This document shows, in pieces, positions 16,859-28,214 of a stretch of 64,000 bases of DNA (positions are counted from its first letter, which is position 1; each line of letters begins with the position of its first letter). The stretch spans positions 28,304 through 92,303 of the forward strand of contig JASJPG010000054.1 in NCBI GenBank assembly GCA_031426815.1, in the 5' to 3' direction. The notes under the pieces are model-generated. The model was not told the origin of the DNA. It was given only the letters and a program-made list of their open reading frames with translations, and did no database searches. Position numbers and translations under genes: made by a program. This DNA comes from PFJX01 sp031426815 (lineage in GTDB: Bacteria; Pseudomonadota; Gammaproteobacteria; Burkholderiales; Thiobacillaceae).

Positions 16859-17778
16859 ACGCCCCCGACGTAAAACTGCAAACGGCCGAGCACCCGGTGC
16901 CGAGCGGCCTCTGGGCCTGGCGCTACATCATCCTGCGCCGGATCAGCCAGTTCGGCATCCTGCTGATGTTCTTCGGCACCGCGCACTGGGGCTGGCAAGT
17001 GGCGAAGGACGTACCGTTGCTGACCGGCAATCTGTCGGCTTCGAAGTTCATCGGCCTGATTCCGCTGACCGATCCTTTTGCTGCCTTGCAGATCTTTCTG
17101 ACCGGCCATGTTCTGGCCCGGGAAAGCCTGATCGGCGCGGCCATCGTGCTGGGTATTTATCTGTTGATCGGCGGGCGCATGTTCTGCGCCTGGGTCTGCC
17201 CGGTGAACGTGGTGACCGACGCGGCAGGCTGGTTGCGCAACAAACTCGGCGTGCAACCCATCTTCCATCTGCCGCGTTCGCTGCGCTATTTCATTCTGGT
17301 TGCGGCCCTGGCGATCACGCTGACCAGCGGTCTGGCGGCGTTCGAATGGGTCAGCCCGATCGGCATGGCACACCGCGAAATCATCTACGGACTGGGCTTG
17401 GGGTTCACCGCGCTGCTGGCGATCTTCCTGTTCGATCTGCTGATTCTGAAGAACGGCTGGTGCGGCCATCTGTGTCCGCTCGGCGCTTTCTACAGCCTCA
17501 CCGGCAAGACCGCACTGTTGCGCGTACGCTTCGACACGAACACCTGCACGCATTGCGGCGAGTGCGCCAAGGTGTGTCCGGAGCCGCAGGTACTGAATCT
17601 CAAGAAACTGGATGAACGCGGCTACGTGTTTTCCGGTGAATGCAGCAACTGTGGGCGCTGCACACCAATTTGCCCCGAAGGAAGTCTGAAGTTCGATTTC
17701 AAACCCATGATCCGCGCCCATGCTACGAAAGATCGTGTGCAGGCGGACGCCATTGCCGTTCAAAGGAGGACGAGATGA
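16855..17778 (+). CDS. napH: Membrane quinol dehydrogenase subunit NapH
   Basis: A 307-residue membrane iron-sulfur protein with four main membrane segments. It has two Cys-x3-Cys-Pro motifs on the cytoplasmic side (CAWVCPVNVVTD and CGHLCPLGAFYS) and two C-terminal 4Fe-4S sites (CTHCGECAKVCPEP and CSNCGRCTPICPEG). It works with NapG to oxidise the quinol pool. The operon has no napC tetrahaem quinol dehydrogenase, so NapGH is probably the only local electron entry. It overlaps napB by 4 bp. Confidence 0.95.
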   Translation: MNAPDVKLQTAEHPVPSGLWAWRYIILRRISQFGILLMFFGTAHWGWQVAKDVPLLTGNLSASKFIGLIPLTDPFAALQIFLTGHVLARESLIGAAIVLGIYLLIGGRMFCAWVCPVNVVTDAAGWLRNKLGVQPIFHLPRSLRYFILVAALAITLTSGLAAFEWVSPIGMAHREIIYGLGLGFTALLAIFLFDLLILKNGWCGHLCPLGAFYSLTGKTALLRVRFDTNTCTHCGECAKVCPEPQVLNLKKLDERGYVFSGECSNCGRCTPICPEGSLKFDFKPMIRAHATKDRVQADAIAVQRRTR

Positions 17779-18242
17779 GCAAACCCGTTGGAAAGTTCTT
17801 GTTATTGAGTGCTGTCCTGGCCTTGTCATTGCCCGCTTTTGCGGTGGAAGACCAGGCCATTTCGGATGATTCTCTTGGGTTGTCCAAGACCAGCGTCTAT
17901 GACGATCCGTCGCCGATCGTCGTCAATTACGGCGGTGGCGATCCCGGTACCAATAAACGCGCAGTAAAGTCGTATCACACCGCGCCGCCGATGATCACGC
18001 ACACCATCGTCGACATGGTGCCCATTACCCGCGATTCCAATCTGTGCAAGGACTGCCATGTGCAGCCCGATCTGCTCAAGCAGAAGATCGTCCAGGGTAT
18101 GCCGATCCCGGCGCCGGCCACCCACTATGTCAACGTCAAGAAGGGTGAGTTGTACATGGGCCGCTGGAACTGCGTCTCGTGTCACCGTCCGCAGGCCAAG
18201 GTGGACGTGCTGGTTCAGAGCACCTTCAAGAAAGTGAAGTAA
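17775..18242 (+). CDS. napB: Periplasmic nitrate reductase dihaem cytochrome c subunit
   Basis: A 155-residue secreted dihaem cytochrome that passes electrons to NapA. It has a signal peptide (KFLLLSAVLALSLPAFA) and two haem sites, CKDCH and CVSCH. The histidines in SYHTAPPMITHTIVD and ATHYVN are likely axial ligands. GGAGGACGAG precedes the ATG at 17775. Last gene of the operon, followed by a strong hairpin. Confidence 0.95.
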   Translation: MSKPVGKFLLLSAVLALSLPAFAVEDQAISDDSLGLSKTSVYDDPSPIVVNYGGGDPGTNKRAVKSYHTAPPMITHTIVDMVPITRDSNLCKDCHVQPDLLKQKIVQGMPIPAPATHYVNVKKGELYMGRWNCVSCHRPQAKVDVLVQSTFKKVK

Positions 18243-18320
18243 CTCGTTGGGGCGTTTTTTCGCCGCGTGCGCAACCGGTCGCGCATGTGGCGAATTGTCC
18301 GCCGAGACATATCTTTCGCA

Positions 18321-18360
18321 GCAAAGCAAAAGGGCGCCAATTGGCGCCCTTTTGCTTTGC
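18321..18360. terminator. Bidirectional terminator between napB and hfq
   Basis: A perfect 40-bp palindrome with 20-bp arms, the core reading AAAAGGGCGCCAATTGGCGCCCTTTT. The A/T runs flanking the GC stem give a T-run on either strand, so it can end both the napB transcript and the opposing hfq transcript. A second hairpin follows directly. Confidence 0.85.
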
Positions 18361-18404
18361 TCTTTGCGGTGTGTAACGCCGGCAGCGTCACACACCGCAA
18401 AGAG
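18360..18404. repeat. Second long hairpin downstream of hfq
   Basis: Arms CTCTTTGCGGTGTGTAACGC (18360-18379) and its complement at 18385-18404 differ at one base and enclose CGGCA. It abuts the 40-bp palindrome and ends 20 bp before the hfq stop. No T-run follows, so its role, perhaps 3' protection of hfq mRNA, is open. Confidence 0.75.
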
Positions 18405-18424
18405 CGGTATTCGACTTGCGTTAC

Positions 18425-18679
18425 TTACTCAGCGGCGGCGGGAGTACTGCCATCGCGCGGGGGGAGAGTGACTTGCTTGGCCGGAGAGATGGTCGAGATC
18501 GCATGTTTGAAGATGGCCTGTACGGCTTGGTCATTGCCGCGCAGCAGCACCATGTATTGATCGAACGACTCAATCTTTCCGACCAGCTTGATCCCGTTGA
18601 CCAGGAAAACGGAACAATGCATATGTTCCTTGCGGAGAGTATTGAGGAACTGGTCCTGCAGGTTTTGGCGCTCGCTCAT
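18425..18679 (-). CDS. hfq: Hfq-like RNA chaperone (divergent)
   Basis: An 84-residue Sm-fold protein. The Sm1 and Sm2 signatures are clear: LQDQFLNTLRKEH, FLVNGIKLVGKIESFDQYMVLL and IFKHAISTISP. Compared with the E. coli protein, the two aromatic positions Tyr25 and Tyr55 are Phe here, the rim arginine patch reads LRKEHMH, and the stretch RGNDQAVQ is one or two residues longer than usual. The start was set at MSERQNLQ (18679). It is not beside hflX, miaA or der, where the main betaproteobacterial hfq normally sits, so it may be a second, specialised Hfq. It is separated from napB by the convergent hairpins. Confidence 0.85.
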   Translation of the reverse strand: MSERQNLQDQFLNTLRKEHMHCSVFLVNGIKLVGKIESFDQYMVLLRGNDQAVQAIFKHAISTISPAKQVTLPPRDGSTPAAAE

Positions 18680-18820
18680 GGGGATGTCTTCTTTAAGATT
18701 TCTAGTGGTAAGTTGCGGGCTGATGATAGCACGTGATGCTTCTGCCAATGTCCATCCAATCTTGCAGTTCGGACTGGGCTTCCCCATTTATCCAATGACT
18801 CGATAACCACATTCAATGCC

Positions 18821-19732
18821 ATGAAATACAAGGACTATTACAAGACGCTCGGCGTCCCGCGCGAGGCCACGTCGGAAGAAATCAAGAAGGCTTACCGACG
18901 GCTGGCGCGCAAGTTTCACCCGGATGTCTCCAAAGAGGCCGGTGCCGAAGAAAAGTTCAAGGAAATCAACGAAGCCAATGAAGTGTTGAGCGATCCGGAA
19001 AAGCGGGCAACTTACGATCAGTTGGGTTCTTACCGACCCGGCCAGGACTTTCGTCCGCCGCCCGGTTGGAGCGGTCGCGGCACCGCCGGTGGCGGCGAGG
19101 GCATGGATTTCTCCGATTTTTTCTCGCAAATGTTCGGCGCCGAGATGGGCGGGGGCGGCCACGGGCATCGCCGCAGTCGCGCCGCGCCGCGCGGCGAGGA
19201 TGTCGAAGCGGTGCTGACGTTGACGCTGGAAGATGCGTTTCAAGGCTGCGAAAAGCAGATCAACCTTGCCGCCGCGAGCGGCCATCGCAGCGTGAAGATG
19301 CGCGTTCCGGCGGGTTCGTTGCCGGGCAAGCGCCTGCGCCTGACCGGCAAGGGACATCCCTCGCCGATGGGCGGGGCGAGCGGCGACCTGCTGTTGACCT
19401 TGCAGATCGCGCCGCACGCGCTGTATCGCCTGGACGGCAAGGATATCTACCTGGATACGCCGATTACGCCGTCGGAAGCCGCGCTGGGTTGCGCCTTGAC
19501 GGTGCCGACGCTGGCCGGGAATCTGCGCCTGAAAGTGCCGGCCGGTGCGCGTAGCGGTCAGAAGCTGCGTCTGGCCGGGCGCGGCATGCCGGTGGCCGAC
19601 GAAGCGGGCGATTTCTTCCTGCAGTTGCAGATCGTGTTGCCGCCGGAGTTGAGCGACGAGGAACGGGCGCTGTATGAGCGCTTGCAGTCGATATCGACTT
19701 TCAATCCGCGACCGGCATTTCCCGGCGAATGA
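18821..19732 (+). CDS. cbpA: DnaJ-class curved DNA-binding co-chaperone
   Basis: A 303-residue CbpA/DnaJ-type protein. It has an N-terminal J domain with the HPD motif (RKFHPDVSKEAG), a Gly-rich linker (GTAGGGEGMDFSDFF, GGGGHGH) and two C-terminal beta-barrel substrate domains. The DnaJ zinc finger is absent, as in CbpA. It is expected to stimulate DnaK and perhaps bind curved DNA. cbpM, its usual partner, is not next to it. It is divergent from hfq across about 140 bp. Confidence 0.9.
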   Translation: MKYKDYYKTLGVPREATSEEIKKAYRRLARKFHPDVSKEAGAEEKFKEINEANEVLSDPEKRATYDQLGSYRPGQDFRPPPGWSGRGTAGGGEGMDFSDFFSQMFGAEMGGGGHGHRRSRAAPRGEDVEAVLTLTLEDAFQGCEKQINLAAASGHRSVKMRVPAGSLPGKRLRLTGKGHPSPMGGASGDLLLTLQIAPHALYRLDGKDIYLDTPITPSEAALGCALTVPTLAGNLRLKVPAGARSGQKLRLAGRGMPVADEAGDFFLQLQIVLPPELSDEERALYERLQSISTFNPRPAFPGE

Positions 19733-19822
19733 AGTTGCCGCGACGTCCACATTAAAGAAAACGCGGGTGCGGCCGTAACTCAGCCATCTTGCCGGAGCTA
19801 ATCATGAGCGCAGCCTTTCCAG

Positions 19823-20188
19823 ATGCTTGAAAACTTCACCTTTACCGGCCGCGAGTTGCTGCTTGCCGTAGTGCTGGCCAGCCTGGTGTATCTGCTCGAA
19901 GTCTGGTTGTTTTCGCGGCGCGGCAAGAGCAAGGCGACGACCGCGGCGGAAGCGCGGATTGCCGCCCTCGAAGCGGAAATCGAAGAATTCAAGCAACGTC
20001 TGCAAGCCCTGGAAGATCAACCGCCGACCGGCTCCAGCCTGGATGGCCGTGCCGCGACCTATGCCGATGCGCAACGCATGGCGCGCGGAGGTACGGCGGC
20101 GCTGGACATGGCGCGCAGCCTGGGCATTTCGCGTGGCGAAGCGGAATTGATCATCGCGTTGCAACGCGCCGAGGACGAATCGCCGTGA
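19823..20188 (+). CDS. DUF2802-type membrane-anchored protein
   Basis: A 121-residue protein with one N-terminal membrane segment (LLLAVVLASLVYLLEVWLF), a coiled coil (AEARIAALEAEIEEFKQRLQALE) and a C-terminal motif YADAQRMARGGTAALDMARSLGISRGEAELIIAL. That C-terminal motif matches the DUF2802 pattern as I know it. Such genes often accompany fliK-like genes. Its stop overlaps the start of the next gene by 4 bp. The function is unknown. Confidence 0.7.
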   Translation: MLENFTFTGRELLLAVVLASLVYLLEVWLFSRRGKSKATTAAEARIAALEAEIEEFKQRLQALEDQPPTGSSLDGRAATYADAQRMARGGTAALDMARSLGISRGEAELIIALQRAEDESP

Positions 20189-21498
20189 ATCTCTCCGCCT
20201 TGCCGGAACTGCTGCTGTCCTGGGTCAGGAATCAGGGCGCGGCACTGCTGCAAGGCGACAAGCCGTCGGCGCCGACTTTCCAGTCCGGCCAGCAATACGA
20301 AGGCAAGGTGGTTGATAACCTGACCAGTGGGCGGCATCTGGTGCGCGTCGGCAATCAGATGCTCGACATGAATCTGCCCGCCAGGACTCAGCCGGGCGAC
20401 ACCGTGCGCCTGACCTACGTCAACGCCGGCCCGCGCCCCACCTTCCTGCTCAATCAGGCGCCGGTCAGCGCCGTGCAGCAGGTGCAGATTTCGAATACGG
20501 CGCAACAGGTCAATGCCTTGCTGCGTCTCGCGCAAACGCCTGCGGCGAGCGCCCCGGCAACGGCTACGGCTACGGTGGCCGCACCGGCCGCCAATACAGC
20601 CGCCAACGCGGCAACCAACGCCGCCGCCGCGCCCAGCCAGCCGCTTGCCGCCCGCACCGCGACGACCATGCTGGAAATGACCCGATCCCTCGGCGCGGCG
20701 ACCCCCGCAGCGGCGAGTCCGTCCGCCAGTCCGGCCGCGGCGCGGCCCATCGTCGCCAATGTGGTGATGCTGCAAAACTACAGCGCCGCCCTGCAGCCCA
20801 CCACGACGACGCTGACCGGCCCCAACACCGGCCTGCTCGGCCAGGCGGTGGATGCGGCGCGCGCCTCGGTGCCGTCGAGCACCACGCTGTCGGCCAACAC
20901 GCTGGTCGATTTGCCGGCGGCCGCGCGCCACATGCTGCCGGTGCGTCTGTCGCAAACACTGGCCGAGAGCGGCATGTTCTACGAGTCCCATCTCGCCAAA
21001 TGGAGCAAGGGGACGCTCTCGCTGGAAGCCGTCCTGCGCGAACCGCAAGCGCGCCTCGGCCAGGAAGCCCATCTTTCGAGCAAGCTGGCCGAACTCGGCG
21101 GCATGCCCGAAGAGGCGGCCAGAATGGCCGGGCGCCAGTTGCAGATGCTGGAAGGTGCGCCGTTTCTTTGGCAGGGCCTGGCCTGGCCGGGTCAGACCAT
21201 GCAATGGCTGATCCGCGAAGAATCCGGCGGCGAAGGGCAGGGTGAAGCCGGCGATGGCGCGGCGGAATGGGTCACCGAACTGAATCTGACCCTGCCGCGC
21301 ATGGGCGAAGTCCACGCGCAACTGGGCTTAAGTGGGGATCGCCTGCGTTTGCGTCTACACGCGAGCGACCCGGCCACCCGGGATGCGCTCGCCGCTGCGC
21401 TGCCGCTGCTGGCGAGAGGGTTCGAGACGAGCGGTTTGCACGCGGTCGACATGCAGGTGGCCGAACTGAGCTCGCAGGTGTCGCATGGCGAAGGCTGA
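20185..21498 (+). CDS. Flagellar hook-length control (FliK-like) protein
   Basis: A 437-residue protein. It has an N-terminal folded part (residues 1-110), a long Ala/Thr/Pro-rich linker (about 110-210) and a C-terminal FliK-type domain (WVTELNLTLPRMGEVHAQLGLSGDRLRLRLHASDPATRDALAAALPLLARGFETSGL). FliK acts as the ruler and substrate-switch for the flagellar export gate. Here it stands with only DUF2802 and FlhB-tail genes and no other flagellar genes, so it is probably a paralogue. It overlaps the next gene by 14 bp. Confidence 0.8.
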   Translation: MNLSALPELLLSWVRNQGAALLQGDKPSAPTFQSGQQYEGKVVDNLTSGRHLVRVGNQMLDMNLPARTQPGDTVRLTYVNAGPRPTFLLNQAPVSAVQQVQISNTAQQVNALLRLAQTPAASAPATATATVAAPAANTAANAATNAAAAPSQPLAARTATTMLEMTRSLGAATPAAASPSASPAAARPIVANVVMLQNYSAALQPTTTTLTGPNTGLLGQAVDAARASVPSSTTLSANTLVDLPAAARHMLPVRLSQTLAESGMFYESHLAKWSKGTLSLEAVLREPQARLGQEAHLSSKLAELGGMPEEAARMAGRQLQMLEGAPFLWQGLAWPGQTMQWLIREESGGEGQGEAGDGAAEWVTELNLTLPRMGEVHAQLGLSGDRLRLRLHASDPATRDALAAALPLLARGFETSGLHAVDMQVAELSSQVSHGEG

Positions 21499-21763
21499 CA
21501 AGCGCGCCGAAGCCGTCGCGCTGACCTACGACGCGGCGGATGGGGCGCCGCGCGTGGTGGCCAAGGGACGCGGTTACCTGGCTGAGGAAATCATCGAACG
21601 CGCGCGTACGGCCGGGGTGTTCGTGCACGAATCGCCGGAATTGCTGTCCTTGCTGATGCAGGTCGATCTGGACGATCGCATTCCGCCCGCGCTGTATATC
21701 GCGGTGGCTGAATTGCTGGCTTGGCTGTATCGGATAGAGGGCGCCGAAGCCGCGGGCGAATAG
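21485..21763 (+). CDS. FlhB C-terminal-domain homologue (FlhX-like)
   Basis: A 92-residue soluble protein that corresponds to the FlhB/YscU cytoplasmic tail after the autocleavage site: AVALTYDAADGAPRVVAKGRGYLAEEIIERARTAGVFVHESPELLSLL...IPPALYIAVAELLAWLYRI. The NPTH cleavage motif and the membrane part are missing. In some bacteria such stand-alone proteins can partly replace the FlhB tail in the export switch. The overlap with the FliK-like gene suggests they act together. Confidence 0.82.
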   Translation: MAKADKRAEAVALTYDAADGAPRVVAKGRGYLAEEIIERARTAGVFVHESPELLSLLMQVDLDDRIPPALYIAVAELLAWLYRIEGAEAAGE

Positions 21764-21810
21764 CACCGCACCTTCAATACGGTGGCTGCCGGCCTGCTCT
21801 ATGCTGAAGC

Positions 21811-22530
<720 letters not shown>

Positions 22531-22534
22531 TGCG

Positions 22535-24901
<2,367 letters not shown>

Positions 24902-24908
24902 TTCGATC

Positions 24909-26114
24909 ATGACGAAACTCTGGCGGGGACGCGCCGCCTACCTGATTTTCGGCCTCGTCCTGGCGGCCGCCATTGGCTATGGCTTCATACCGCGTCCACT
25001 GGCGGTGGAACTGGCGCAGGTGCGCAAAGGTGAATTGGCGGTGACGGTGGACGAGGAGGGCAAGACGCGGGTGCGCGAGCGCTATCTCATCGCGGCGCCG
25101 GTCGCCGGCCATGCCCGCCGCATCGGCCTCAAGGTGGGCGATGCCATCGCCGCCGGCCAGGTCGTGGCGCAGATCGAACCGGCGCGCGCCGCCAGCCTCG
25201 ATCCGCGCAGCCGCGCCGAAGCGACGGCGCGGCTGCAAGCGGCCCGCGCCGCGTTGCAGGCGGCGGAAGAAAACGCCCGCAGCGCCGCTGCCGAAGCCGA
25301 ACTGGCCGCGCAGGAACTGACCCGTACCCAGGCGCTGAGCCAGGCCAACTTTCTTTCCCAGGCCGCGCTCGATCAGGCGCGCGCACGGTTGCAATCAAGC
25401 CAGGCGACACGGCAGGCCGCCGCCTACAGCGTGCAGGTGGCGCGCCACGATGTCGCCGCCGCGAGTGCCGCGCTGAGCCATACCGCCGCCCTCGCCGCCG
25501 GCGCGGCAAGTGAAACCTGGCCGGTGACCGCGCCGGTCGGCGGCCATGTGCTGAGCGTGCCGCATGAGAGCGAGGGCGCGGTCGCAGCCGGCCAACCCCT
25601 GCTTGAAATCGGCAACCCGCAAGCGCTGGAAGTGATGGTGGAAGTGCTCTCCACGGCGGCGGTGAAAATCGGCCCCGGCACGCGCGTACTGCTCGACCGC
25701 TGGGGCGGCGACCATGTCCTGCAAGGCCGCGTGCGCGTAGTGGAACCGGCTGGCTTCACCAAGGTGTCCGCGCTCGGCGTCGAGGAACAGCGCGTGCGCG
25801 TCATCGTCGACATCGTCAGCCCGCCTACGCAATGGCGCCAACTCGGCGATGGCTACCGGGTCGAGGCTGCTTTCGTGCTTTGGCAGGGGAACGACCTGCT
25901 GCTGATCCCGACTAGCGCACTGTTCCGGCACGGCGACGGCTGGGCGGTATTCATCGCCGATGCCGGCCGCGCCCGCCTGCGCCCGGTCCGCATCGGCCAG
26001 CGCAGCGGCCTCGCCGCACAGGTTATCGCCGGCCTCAAGCAGGGCGACCAGGTCGTTGCGCACCCGGACGACAAGCTCGCCGATGGCGTCAGGATCAAGC
26101 AGAGGCAGGATTGA
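24909..26114 (+). CDS. HlyD-family periplasmic adaptor
   Basis: A 401-residue membrane-fusion protein. It has an N-terminal membrane anchor (AAYLIFGLVLAAAIGYGF), a lipoyl-like half-motif (RYLIAAPVAGHARRIGLKVGDAIAAGQVVAQIEPARAA), an Ala-rich helical hairpin (residues about 95-185), a second lipoyl half (APVGGHVLSVPHESEGAVAAGQPLLEIGNP) and beta-barrel and membrane-proximal domains. It links the ABC permease to an outer membrane channel, which is not encoded here. Confidence 0.9.
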   Translation: MTKLWRGRAAYLIFGLVLAAAIGYGFIPRPLAVELAQVRKGELAVTVDEEGKTRVRERYLIAAPVAGHARRIGLKVGDAIAAGQVVAQIEPARAASLDPRSRAEATARLQAARAALQAAEENARSAAAEAELAAQELTRTQALSQANFLSQAALDQARARLQSSQATRQAAAYSVQVARHDVAAASAALSHTAALAAGAASETWPVTAPVGGHVLSVPHESEGAVAAGQPLLEIGNPQALEVMVEVLSTAAVKIGPGTRVLLDRWGGDHVLQGRVRVVEPAGFTKVSALGVEEQRVRVIVDIVSPPTQWRQLGDGYRVEAAFVLWQGNDLLLIPTSALFRHGDGWAVFIADAGRARLRPVRIGQRSGLAAQVIAGLKQGDQVVAHPDDKLADGVRIKQRQD

Positions 26115-26116
26115 AT

Positions 26117-26185
26117 GGAGCGCCGGCGTCCCGCCGGCGGGGTTCAGCGCCACCCACGACTGGCGGGCGAGACGCCCGCGCTCCC
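26117..26185. repeat. Palindromic repeat family B (paired copies)
   Basis: GGAGCGCCGGCGTCCCGCCGGC (26117-26138) and GGCGGGCGAGACGCCCGCGCTCC (26163-26185) face each other between two convergent genes and can form a long imperfect hairpin. Related copies occur at 3835-3859, 27675-27696, 47608-47638 and 47777-47798. Confidence 0.75.
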
Positions 26186-26220
26186 AGAACTATCGCCTTG
26201 GCCTTGCCCCCGCGTGGGTC

Positions 26221-27531
26221 TCAGGTTGTCGTCGTCTCTTCCGATTGCGCCAGGCGGGCGACCAGCACCTTGTCCACCCGGTTCCGGTCCATGTCCATCA
26301 CTTCGAAGCGTAAGCCTTCCCACTCGAAGTGATCGGCTGCAGCGGGAATGCGGCCGAGCATGTGCATGACGAAACCGCCCAGGGTGTTGAAGGCGTTTTC
26401 CTCCTCGCCCGGCAGGTCTGCCTCGATATCCAGCGCGGATTTCAATCGCTCCACCGTCACGCTGCCATCCACCAGCCAGGAACCGTCCTCGCGTTCGATC
26501 ACGTCCTGATCATCCGGCGAATCGAAGGAAGGCAGATCGCCGACGATGGACGTCAGCACGTCGGTGAGCGTCACCAGGCCTTCCAGATCGCCATACTCGT
26601 CGACGATCAGGGCGAACTGCATGCGCGCCTTGCGGAAGCTCTCCAGCAACTGCGTCGTGCTGACACTGTCCGGCACATAGAGCGGCTCGCGCAAGGATGC
26701 CTCGACATTCAGCGGTACCCCGTTCAACGCGGCCTTGAGCAGATCGGACGTGCGCAGTATGCCCGCGATATGGTCGAGCCCGTCGCGGCAGACGACGATG
26801 CGTTCGTACGGGCTTTCGGCAATCAGGCGGCGTATCTCGTCCACCGGATCGTCGAGGTCGACCAGATAGATGTCATTGCGGTGCGTCATGATCGCGCCGA
26901 TGCGCTGATCGTCCAGACGCAGCACGTTGGAGACGATTTCCTGCTCGCTTTCATGGAACACGCCGGCTTCAGCGCCCTGTTCCATCAGCACATTGATTTC
27001 GTCGTCGGTCACCGGCGGTTCTTCCTTGCGGCGCGCGCCCATCACCCGCAACAAAAAGCTGGAAGAGGAAGACAGTAGCCAGACCACCGGCCGCGTGAAG
27101 CGCGACAACAGGTTCATCGGCCGCGCAATCAGCGAAGCGGTGCCTTCCGGAGCCAGCAGCCCGAGCCGTTTCGGCACCAGCTCGCCGACCACGACGGAAA
27201 AATAGGTGAGGCCGAGCACCACCACGGTCAATGCGATGCCTCTGGCGTAGGGCTCGATCAGAGCGGATTGGCTCAGCCAGGCATCGAGCGGATCGGCCAA
27301 TGCGGTCTCGCCAATGGCGCCGCTGAGAATCCCGATCGAGGTAATGCCGACCTGGATGGTGGACAGGAAATTCGCCGGGTCGCTGTGCAGCGCCAGGGCA
27401 GAGTGGGCACCGGGACTGCCATCGTCGGCCAAGCGCTGCAGCCGGGCCTTGCGGGAAGAAACTACGGCGATTTCCGACATGGCGAAAACGCCGTTGAGCA
27501 GGATCAAAAACAGCAATAACGCGATATCCAT
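26221..27531 (-). CDS. CNNM/CorC-type membrane protein with CBS domains
   Basis: A 436-residue member of the CorB/CorC (HlyC/CorC) family. The N-terminal CNNM domain has about four membrane segments (IALLLFLILLNGVFAMSEIAVVSSRKARLQ and further helices up to residue 190). A CBS pair with IMTHRNDIYLVD follows, and the C-terminal CorC_HlyC domain includes FALIVDEYGDLEGLVTLTDVLTSIVGD. Such proteins are linked to Mg2+ or Co2+ export. I placed the start at MDIALLL (27531) because the longer frame reads into repeat DNA. Confidence 0.9.
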   Translation of the reverse strand: MDIALLLFLILLNGVFAMSEIAVVSSRKARLQRLADDGSPGAHSALALHSDPANFLSTIQVGITSIGILSGAIGETALADPLDAWLSQSALIEPYARGIALTVVVLGLTYFSVVVGELVPKRLGLLAPEGTASLIARPMNLLSRFTRPVVWLLSSSSSFLLRVMGARRKEEPPVTDDEINVLMEQGAEAGVFHESEQEIVSNVLRLDDQRIGAIMTHRNDIYLVDLDDPVDEIRRLIAESPYERIVVCRDGLDHIAGILRTSDLLKAALNGVPLNVEASLREPLYVPDSVSTTQLLESFRKARMQFALIVDEYGDLEGLVTLTDVLTSIVGDLPSFDSPDDQDVIEREDGSWLVDGSVTVERLKSALDIEADLPGEEENAFNTLGGFVMHMLGRIPAAADHFEWEGLRFEVMDMDRNRVDKVLVARLAQSEETTTT

Positions 27532-27622
27532 ATAAAAGCCGCCCTTCGCCATCCGGCGTGCGACTGAGGTGTTGTCATGGCCGCATTTTGCCTCGGAGGT
27601 TGCCGGGTGACGAATTTGCCCA

Positions 27623-27696
27623 GTAGGAGCGCCTTCCAAGGCGCGATCATTGCCGCATGCAAAAGCAACGACAAGCGGGCGAGACGCCCGCGCTCC
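27623..27696. repeat. Partial family A and family B repeats side by side
   Basis: The left arm of family A (GTAGGAGCGCCTTCCAAGG onward, 27623-27647) is followed by a family B unit (GCGGGCGAGACGCCCGCGCTCC, 27675-27696) where the right arm would be expected. This looks like a recombination between repeat families. The 27532-27793 gap has no gene, and promoters for both flanking genes must lie in it. Confidence 0.75.
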
Positions 27697-27793
27697 CATA
27701 CGGTTTGCGCCAGGGCCATGTCCCCGCGCGCCCATGTGCGTGAATCTCGGTACGATTCGGTGCAATCCTTTGCTCTCTCCATACGGACTCGTC

Positions 27794-28210
27794 ATGACAC
27801 TCACCTTCTTTCGCATCGCGCTGGCGACTTTGCTGGCGGTCGCCCTCGGCGGCTGCAGCGAACCGCCCTACAACAATGTCGATAACGCCCAGTTGAAGAC
27901 GCTGCTGGCGCAGGGTGTGCCGCTCTATGACATCCGCCGCCCGGACGAATGGCGGCAGACCGGAGTGGTGGCGGGCAGCCGCAAGCTGACCTTCGTGGAT
28001 GCGAGCGGGCGGTTGAATCCGGAATTCCTGCCGACCTTCACGCAGGAGGTACGCCCGGAACAGCCGGTCATCGTCATCTGCCGTACCGGCAACCGTACCG
28101 ACGCGCTGGCGCGCGAACTGGTCGAAAAACTGGGTTACAAGCAGGTTTACAACGTCCGTAGCGGCATCAGCCGCTGGATCGGCGAGGGCAATCCCGTCGC
28201 AAGAAACTGA
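27794..28210 (+). CDS. Rhodanese-domain lipoprotein
   Basis: A 138-residue single-domain rhodanese with a lipoprotein signal (LLAVALGGC, Cys21). The catalytic Cys is at residue 96, in VICRTGNRT. It is expected to be anchored in the periplasm and to handle sulfane sulfur. I chose the ATG at 27794 because it gives a proper lipoprotein signal. Ends convergent with the Mut7-C gene 4 bp later. Confidence 0.88.
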   Translation: MTLTFFRIALATLLAVALGGCSEPPYNNVDNAQLKTLLAQGVPLYDIRRPDEWRQTGVVAGSRKLTFVDASGRLNPEFLPTFTQEVRPEQPVIVICRTGNRTDALARELVEKLGYKQVYNVRSGISRWIGEGNPVARN

Positions 28211-28214
28211 AGCC

